DNA of 64,000 nt. Origin: Eulemur rufifrons (Eukaryota; Chordata; Mammalia; Primates; Lemuridae). Position numbers and translations under genes: made by a program. Each line of letters opens with the position of its first letter. Position 1 is the stretch's first letter. Below are positions 56,402-64,000 of this stretch, piece after piece. The stretch covers positions 45,472,501 to 45,536,500 of the forward strand of contig NC_090989.1 in assembly GCF_041146395.1 (NCBI RefSeq), in the 5' to 3' direction. The notes beneath the pieces are model-generated. The model saw only the letters and a program-made list of their open reading frames with translations, was not told where the DNA came from and did not search any database.

Positions 56402-59400
56402 AGATTTGCTTTTAATAATAAGCTACTCTTGGTTTTAAAATTATCCACACATTAAATATAGTGTTTCGGAAAGATGACACTGAATAATTATTCACATTGA
56501 GAAAATATGACAATTAGCTGAGATATGTCCCAGTGGCACATTACTGAACTAGAAAAGCTAAAAAAAATACTGTGAGAACATAGAATTGGCAATCCTAAAG
56601 GAGTGATTCATTAATTCAGACCCAGAGAGTCAGGAAAGGTTCGACCCAAGAAGCAAAATTTTAAATAAATGGATGAGATGTAGATCCCAAGTCATAGAAT
56701 AGGGGAAGGGCATTCCAGGAGGAGAGAATAGAAAGTACAAAGGCACTGAGGCAGATTTGAAGAGTAAAGGGAAAAGTTTAGTATGATTTTTGGAACAGAG
56801 TATATATACAGAGTGGAAGGAGATTGGGCAGGAATGTAGGTGGGGCCAGAATGTGCTGTGGAGTTTGAGGCATGCTCAAGTACCCTGACTTCTTTAACAA
56901 CAAGAAACTATGCTAAACTATAGAGCCACATGTTCTATCACAGCACATTAATGATCACATATTAACAGAGGGGAAACTGGAAAATGACTGCCAGCTATGG
57001 TAATAACTCAAACATATTCTGTTTCAGTTTTCAGAGCACAGGCATGCAAGATGACACTTGAGAGTATGCTTTCTTTACTTCACATTAAAATAAGCAGAAG
57101 AACAGCTATTCCAGCATTTTAAAAATACTAGATCTTGGATGAACACTAATGAAATAAAGGTGGTGAAGCTAAATTAACTTCATGGAGAGTTTTACATCTT
57201 TATAACGGCAGTGCATCCATGAAATATGTAGGGAACATAGTACTAGAGAACCACAGAGGTCTCAAGGTTCCAGCACTTGGGAGCTGCTGAAACCAAAAAG
57301 CAGATTTGACTTCTTTGAGAAACTGTGCAGAAAGTAACTGTCTTCCCCAGCTGTACATCCCTCTTTCCCCACAGTGCTGACGTATTTACCCTTGTACATG
57401 GATGTCTTGACTTTTGCCAAAGTCGCTGCTCATGCTATTTTCAACACCCTCTTTATTAAATGTGCCCATTCAAATTCTACCCACCCCTTTTCCTCCCAGT
57501 TTGAGCATCACTAAGCATGTATATGAAACAAGGGATATGTCGGTGGCATATAGTGGTGGTGAAACAAGAGGAATGGAGCAAACATATACTAAACACCTAG
57601 AACATATTGATCATTTGGGTTTAGTTTTAAATAATTAATTTGATGTAATCTTGTGTTAAGAACTATCTGTGCCCTGGAGTCGAGACCTAAATGCCCACCA
57701 CTTTCCTCTCCACTGATTACAGTCTCTTGCAACCCAGGCCCCTGCCTTCCCTATCCCTTCTACCACGATTTCACAAATTTATTAAAATCCGTATGTTTCC
57801 TCATTTCCTTTATAATGATCCTTTCTTCAAATACTCCTTATCCCTCACTAAAACCAAGCTTTCTCTCCTGATCATCTCAAAGTCCTAAAAAATATATTTA
57901 AAATTGGAATTTTTTAAAAAAAATATCATTGCCACCATTATAAAAACCTCTTCTGGCTCAGCTTTCTTGCCTATCAAAAGGAGAAATTTTCAGGATCATT
58001 TTTCTAGTTCTTTCAAGGTATTTGGTAATAATAATTCCCCTAATGCTCAGTTATCAATACATTACAGTCCTGATTTCTTAGAAGTGACAGCTCAATCATT
58101 TATTAATATATTCTGAAAGAGAACATTAGGTACTCAAGAGGTGAGAACACCCAAATCATGATAATATACTCTGAAGACCAAGACAATTATTAGCTCAAGT
58201 ATTTCAGTCCCCAAGCCTTTTCCCTGCTGTGTAAGTTGACAAGCCACAGGGATTCATTCAAATGATAAATGGGACCCCAAAATATTAAAACTTACATCAA
58301 AGATCAGCTGGTTAGGGTCAAGGGCTATTGAATATGAATTTCTGCATTTTGGAGGAGAAACTGGGTTGTTTTTAGCTTTAATAACGTGGTGAGTTAGATC
58401 TATAGAGCATAAATGTTTGCCAGATAGAATATGTTTCAAGGACTTGATTACAAATCCTGACAGGAACTGGAATCTGGTCCCTAGGGAATTGTTAAATTCT
58501 GTCTATGCTAGTCACACAAAAGCATGTTTAAGTGGAAAGAATTAATATTAGTTAAATCAGGTAACAAACGGTTCTTTGCAGACTCTTGATGCGACTCTCA
58601 CTGAGTCTGCAGTGTTTCTGCAACGCATTCGCTGGTGGAGACACCCTGCGTCACTTTGGTCATTGTCATCAGGCGCTCCCCACTTTCTGTCGTCCTTGAG
58701 ACTGAAAGATAGATTGGAGAGATCTTCCATGCCAAATCCCCCAAAAGTGAAATTAGAAGTTTGACTGAATTTTGTCTCAAGTTTGAGGGTTGCCGGGCAG
58801 CACAAAAGGCAAAGCCGATAAAAAGCAAGCGTTGGAATGGAAGCCAAAATGAAAAGCAAAGACACAGTCACACTCTCCACACAGTCTCAAGAAACGAAAG
58901 CAGCTGAAATGGGAACAACTCCCCTTGCTTACCCTTCAGAGGCAAAGCGGCAGGAAATTGTGAGATTCCTCCCAGAGCCCCACTTGCGAGGAAGCCCATT
59001 TAGTAAATGGTATGAGTTGTGGGATCTGTTGTTATTGGTTTTCTTCCCTGGGAACACAGCACACTGGGGATTCAGCCGGACCACAAAACGGTCTTCTAAA
59101 CCCTCAGACATGTCAAGTGCAGACTGAGAACTGCTCCTTCTGGGTTTGCAAAGAGCCATAACTCTCCTCCTTGGCCCACTCACTCTTGGCACTCTTGAAT
59201 TGCTAGGGAAAAGTTTTGAACCCATCGGTTAAGGAGCTCAGTGCTATGGGCTGCCATTAGCTCAGCCTCATAACATCTGTTCTGTGTTTTTGTTGCATAG
59301 GGAACCTGAAGCCCACAGGACAAAAGTGACAGAACCGGAACCAAGCCATGGAGAGTCTTCAAGGAGAGAAGCCCCTAAAACACAGTGCCCTTCTTGCTAT

Positions 59401-59555
59401 ATGTCAAAATTGGGTCCCATTTACCATCCCTGATAAAGATTCCATTCAACACCAAAAGGAAAAAGAAAACTCCAAAATAATTTACTCTAACAGAAATATA
59501 AAGCAAATTATTCCCAAATGTATATATCTTGGGTAGGATTTTTTATTATGCATAA
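56402..59555. other. Mostly unassigned sequence
   Basis: 56600-56880 reads like an old repeat ('gggaagggcattccaggagg', 'acaaaggcactgaggcag') that I cannot name. 58560-58860 is a less repetitive, mildly GC-rich block with overlapping frames of about 100 codons on both strands and no known domain. No exon can be defended. Confidence 0.4.
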
Positions 59556-59557
59556 TA

Positions 59558-59810
59558 ATATCTAGCATTTTTTTGAGTGCCTGCTATATGCCAGGCATCA
59601 CTATAAGTATTTTACATGTATGAATTCATGCACTCCTCAGCCACAATATATCAGTCAGGTAATATCAGCACCATCTCTATCTTACAGGTGAGAGAAATGA
59701 GGTACATCACATGTTTAAGGTCCAAGAACTGGAAAATAGCAGAGCCGGGACTTAACCCACGTAGGCTGGTTATAGTACTTAGATTCTTAGTCGTTAGGTC
59801 ATACTGCCTT
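59558..59810 (-). repeat. MIR SINE
   Basis: 'taatatctagcatttttttg', 'agtgcctgctatatgccaggc', 'tctatcttacaggtgagagaaatg' and 'agcagagccgggacttaaccc' give nearly the whole MIR in reverse. The best preserved MIR of the window. Confidence 0.85.
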
Positions 59811-60150
59811 TCGTGCTTACCAAAGGATAGAAAGTCAAACAGACAAATGAAAATCAAGTTTGGAGGCTGAAAAATCTCTTAAATTTCGAGTACTGGCAAT
59901 TGCTGTCACAGGAGTCTATAAATATCCAACTTTCTTTTTCTGGGCCATACGGGTGGGTGCACAAGCCACCATAAAAGGTACAAAAGTCATCTTTGGGTTC
60001 CTTCTCTTTCACAGACTGGGCACCGCTCTCCTGCACCAGGCTGCAACAGTGCTTGTTGTGCTTCCCACGCTTGTGTGAGTGAGAAGGAACAAGTTAATGT
60101 GCAGCTGGAGCAGCCATTTTCCTGCTGAAAATAAGCTATGTGAGTTTGGA
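59811..60150. other. Unassigned sequence
   Basis: Nothing recognised. Confidence 0.4.
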
Positions 60151-60154
60151 ATTG

Positions 60155-60248
60155 TGCTTCTTCAGTTCACTGCTGTACCTCCAGTGTCTAAAACAGAGCC
60201 TGACTATAGCAGTCGTTCAGTTGTTATTTGGTAAGGGAATGAATTCTG
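60155..60248 (+). repeat. L2 LINE 3'-end fragment
   Basis: 'cactgctgtacctccagtgtc', 'taaaacagagcctgactatagc', 'cagttgttatttggtaaggg' match the L2 tail. Confidence 0.65.
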
Positions 60249-61190
60249 TTGTGTGTCAGAGTGTCATATATAGTTACTGCGACTGTATCATGCACATGTG
60301 CCCTTATTTATTATGGAGAGGGTTTTTGATAATTGTGAATTCCCAGAAAACAAACACTATACTTGGTGAAATACCTAAATGAGTACAGACAAAGCTTCAA
60401 ACATTACATTTTTAAACGAAGAAGAAATTTCTGCTTAAATCTAACTGAAATTAGCCTTACAGAGACTGTAGATTTAATAGAAAATGGTTGACTAAAATAT
60501 AGATGATATCTCTTTAAAGCATTTTTAAGAAATTAAGGGCTCAAAATAAATTAGAGGTTTTCATTATTTATATATAATTTATATCTGCCAACTATTTATT
60601 AGAAAGATTTACTCTGGTGGATATAATTTTTATGATACCCTCTTTTTACTGCCAACACAGTTTTGAAAAATATAGTCTATTAAATAGGATAATGAGTCCT
60701 ATTGAAGACTTCACCAAAATAGTAAAAAATATATCAGTTGTATTTCATCCAGAACAAAAAGAGATTAAATTTACCTCATCCCTGGATACGGTATTTGGCT
60801 TAAATTGCATTTTTGCAGCAGGGTGGAGTTTGAGATCAAAAACACCAGAAAAATTATGCATTTAATGAAAGCCAACCTTCTGGCAACTAGGCTAAGCACT
60901 GTTTTGTCCTATTTCTGTGGAATTTTGGTCATATCCCAGATATCAAAGAATATTCTTTATTCCTACAAAACAATAGCCTCAAGAAAAATAGACACTCTTT
61001 CTCTGCAACAGTGCTTAATTTAAATGTCGATTGTGTTTATTAACTCACTGAAATAAAATTATATATGTATAAACCAACAGAAAGTATTATACATTTAAAC
61101 CTTCACTTTAAAAATGAACAACAAAGAAAAGAAGGAAGGCAATGCTTTCCTGTCAAAGCTAGCAGATCATTAACATTTTCAGAGCTAAAA
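60249..61190. other. Unassigned AT-rich sequence
   Basis: Nothing recognised; AT-rich with short frames only. Confidence 0.4.
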
Positions 61191-61350
61191 GGGAACCTTG
61201 GGATTAATCTAGTCCTATCTACTGGTTTCACAAGCAAATAAATTGGGGCAGTAAAAAGTGCAATGGTTTATCTACAATCACGTAGCCACTGAAGGAGAGA
61301 GCTGAGACTGAGACCCAGGTATACCACTTGTAGTCCAGACGTTTCCGCTG
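61191..61350 (+). repeat. MIR-like/old SINE fragment
   Basis: 'agagctaaaagggaaccttgg', 'gattaatctagtcctatc', 'caatcacgtagccactgaagg' and 'gagctgagactgagacccagg' have the order of a MIR3-type element. Boundaries and orientation are uncertain. Confidence 0.5.
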
Positions 61351-63355
61351 CGCCAACTGTCCAGCTGCAATGCTGCCTTGCGCCACCCACAGGAGATCAT
61401 GTTCAGTGGTTTGCTATCCCCAGGCTCCGGTGATTGTTTTGAAACTGGCTTTAACTTGAAGATGCCATGCAGCCCCCTGAGAACCTGGCGCCAGGTACCC
61501 TGGGGTCTATTTATAGCTGTTAGCAGCACCATCACCTGGACCTCGATGTGTGTGTGGGAACTTGGTTTCCTAACAACTGTGTCATGCACTCGTGGCAGCC
61601 TGGGTCACACACATGTCATGACCGTGTTTATTTTGTGCTGTTATATAATCAAAAGAGGTCTCTAAGAAACTTACCTAGGAGCCACATTTTAATTATTTGT
61701 GTTTTTTTTTCTGAATAGCCAAATTTACTACATTTTCCTATTGTCTGAAAAGAAATCTCCCCTCCTTATCCTTTCTCTTCATCCTCCTTTTTAAAAAATA
61801 ATATCTCATCTAATTTTTCACGGAGCTTATTAATTCCATGATAGAGCAGCACATATGAGAGTCAGGCGGACAAAACTCTAGTGTAACAAGAAACCTGTAA
61901 AGGTTGATTTCTATGGTGTACCCCATCCTGTGATCCAACTGAGCCATCAGTCCCCAACCCAGGAGGGTCAATCTTGATGCCAGGACACCGAGAAAAGCTT
62001 TGTTTCTGCTGATGTTCCAGTCCATTTAGCTGAAGTTTTACCCCACGGGCTACCAGCAGATGCCTGGTTGTTCTCAGTGATGGCCTGATACCAGGTGGGT
62101 CCATGTTCATGTGTATCGCCCCACTGACACTCCCATTTAGAAAACAAATTCCTCCTAGAATAAATTATTTTGTCCCATTTACTTTATGTCCCTCACTCTG
62201 CAATAACCTGGAGATTAACAGACATTAGACATTGACAACAGCATATGTCATGATAACGAGGAAAGGCCCCCAAGAGTTAGAAGTGATCCCAATACCGTTT
62301 TATAACTTTCCTAGAGTCAATAGATGCACGATTTAGAAATGCAAGAAGCAGAGCAGTTGAGGTAATCGTAACCCGAATTGCCTTGGCTTTGTTCCCAATA
62401 TTGGGAACTTAGGGACTTAGATTACGGTGCCAGTCTGGTTTCTTGCACACTTTCACTCAACAAGCCCCTCGCAGTCACATGCATTTGATACCCACAGAGA
62501 GGACATAACATCTGCTTCCTCTCAAAAGCTCCATGTAAGTTATGGAGAGCGATGGGAAAAAGTCTCTGAAGCATGCAGCTATCAAGATTATTATTGTAAA
62601 TTTCTAGTTCTACCTATTGCATTTTGATAGAAATTCCAGTTTCATAAAATAGAAATTATTGGTAAGAGAGACTGGGGTGACATTTATAAGCCCTTTACGT
62701 AACATTTTACAGCTTTGCACATTATAATTTGGTAATAAGAGGAAAAAGAAGAAACATTGTATATTTGCTCTCAAAATTATTGAGTAGTGTACCTTTTAAC
62801 AGAATTTTTAAGAGAAATTACTGATTTCCATTTTTATGGAATGACCTGAGTCATGCTCGTTCTATAAAGGTATTCTTTAGTTATATTATCATTTTCATAT
62901 TATTATAATGTATTGACAATAATGACAATAGTTCTCCAAAATATTCTAGCAGAAAACTGTGGAACTTCCTTCTCTTTTTTCATATACGAAGATCATCATT
63001 CACTTGTTATTGCTCTCATACCTTACCATCCAGAATAACTATTGTGATTCTGGTTGATTCTGTACTTTGCCTCAATCAAGATCTCAAGCAGCAGCAGTTC
63101 CCAAATCTTTGAATTTTCAAATTTCTAAACTATTTATAAGAGGTAATTCATACACAGCAAGGTGAACAGATGAGATACAGCAGTATCTTAGAAGGACCTG
63201 CAGCTAACTCAGCCCAACTCAGAATAGAAGCCCCAGAGTACCTATAGCTGGTGTGAGCCCCAACCTGAGTCTGAGGCTGAAAAGGCAGAATCATACTGAC
63301 ACTGACTGGGGTGGAGGGATGGGAATGTTCTTTCTTATTAATGATACGAAATTTC
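61351..63355. other. Unassigned sequence
   Basis: About 2 kb without a supported gene or repeat. Overlapping ~100-codon frames on both strands at 61278-61665 have no known domain. Confidence 0.4.
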
Positions 63356-63359
63356 TTTT

Positions 63360-63570
63360 ATTAAATATAATCACAGCCATTCATGTCATGTGCCAAATCT
63401 TATGCTAAGTCCTTTACATGGAATTTCCTCATTTAATTTTCACAATCTATGACATTATCCCCATTTCACAGATTATGTGCTTGCGGCTCTAAGAGACAGG
63501 TCCCACATAAGTAGGAGAACCAAGAGCTGAACCCAGGCTTTCTGAATCCAAGGTCAAGATGTTAACCTCT
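63360..63570 (-). repeat. MIR SINE
   Basis: 'gtcatgtgccaaatcttatgc', 'taagtcctttacatggaattt', 'tatccccatttcacagattatg' and 'gaaccaagagctgaacccagg' follow reversed MIR order. Confidence 0.8.
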
Positions 63571-63734
63571 GTGAGTAGACAAACAGGTAATATTTTAAAA
63601 TAATTTTAAAATTATTAATTTTAATTTATTTAAATACTTTAAAATTTTTAAAAGAAAAAAAGCTCTATATTCTGCCGTTTGATAAAACCTGATAACCAGG
63701 AGCTGACTGCTATATGAGAAACTAAATGGTCAAT

Positions 63735-63835
63735 TTCAAATAGATAATTTCAAAAGAAATACAAATGACCCTGAATATGAGGAAAAATGTTGAATCTCTA
63801 CTCATCAGAAAAATGCAAATTGAAACAGCAATGTT
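63735..63835 (+). mobile_element. Small LINE-1 ORF2 fragment
   Basis: 'atttcaaaagaaatacaaatg', 'aggaaaaatgttgaatctc' and 'catcagaaaaatgcaaattg' correspond to the ORF2 region that in the young element reads NFSKED...[16 protein letters not shown]. Diverged, plus strand. Confidence 0.7.
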
Positions 63836-63904
63836 TCTGTTTTATCATCCATTGCATTTGGATGCAACAGCTAAAAGCATTAACAATCTCTGGTTTGACC
63901 ATTA

Positions 63905-64000
63905 GTCTGTCTTCTTTTGAAAAGTTTCTGTTCATGTCCTTTGCTCACTTTTTAATGGGGTTGTTTGTTTTTTTCTTGCTGATTTTCCTGAGTTCTATAT
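63905..64000 (-). mobile_element. LINE-1 ORF2 fragment, reverse, cut by window end
   Basis: 'cttcttttgaaaagtttctg', 'ttcatgtcctttgctcactt' and 'ttcttgctgattttcctgag' match the same ORF2 region as 30950-31045 of the young element, in reverse. It begins inside ORF2 with no T-tract on the left, so its 3' end is not here. Confidence 0.85.

Overview
This is mammalian nuclear DNA, and the repeats point to a strepsirrhine primate (lemur, loris or galago group). The Alu copies carry the strepsirrhine form of the middle region (a partly duplicated T-rich linker with 'agctgtccatataa' or 'agttgtccagctaa' before the second A-box-like segment). The LINE-1 copies are young and primate-like in ORF1/ORF2. 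There is no bacterial or organellar signature. I find no host protein-coding gene whose exons I can defend; the window reads as intergenic or intronic sequence built up from transposons of many ages.

Layout: 1-2.1 kb unassigned; 2.14-2.85 kb an imperfect inverted repeat about 710 bp long; 3.17-10.1 kb a decayed, nearly full-length LINE-1 on the plus strand; 12.49-13.79 kb a 5'-inverted (twin-primed) LINE-1 with a lemur-type Alu nested in its target-site duplication; 13.8-23 kb ancient MIR/L2 pieces in otherwise unassigned sequence; 23.05-24.5 kb a MaLR LTR and an old LINE-1 3' end; 24.5-30 kb mostly unassigned; 30.04-37.93 kb the main feature, a young full-length LINE-1 on the minus strand; 39.02-40.29 kb a degenerate mariner transposon; 40.67-41.15 kb a truncated KIF20B retrocopy inside an L2; 43.6-64 kb MIR, MaLR, Alu, MER5-like and old LINE fragments, ending in an inverted LINE-1 fragment cut by the window edge.

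The young LINE-1 has an intact ORF1 (334 aa), an almost intact ORF2 (endonuclease and reverse transcriptase motifs all present, but one frameshift and one stop in the C-terminal region) and a 2.6 kb 5' UTR built from tandem GC-rich modules. It has a 16-bp target-site duplication. Its 3' end carries extra non-LINE-1 segments separated by A-tracts. The last of these shares 14 bases with the extreme 5' end of the element, which is what a copy would look like if it carried traces of its parent's own target-site duplication at both ends. That, with the modular 5' UTR, is the most interesting part of the window.

Family names for old repeats were assigned by eye from remembered consensus patterns. 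Boundaries of MIR, L2, LTR and old LINE pieces are approximate.
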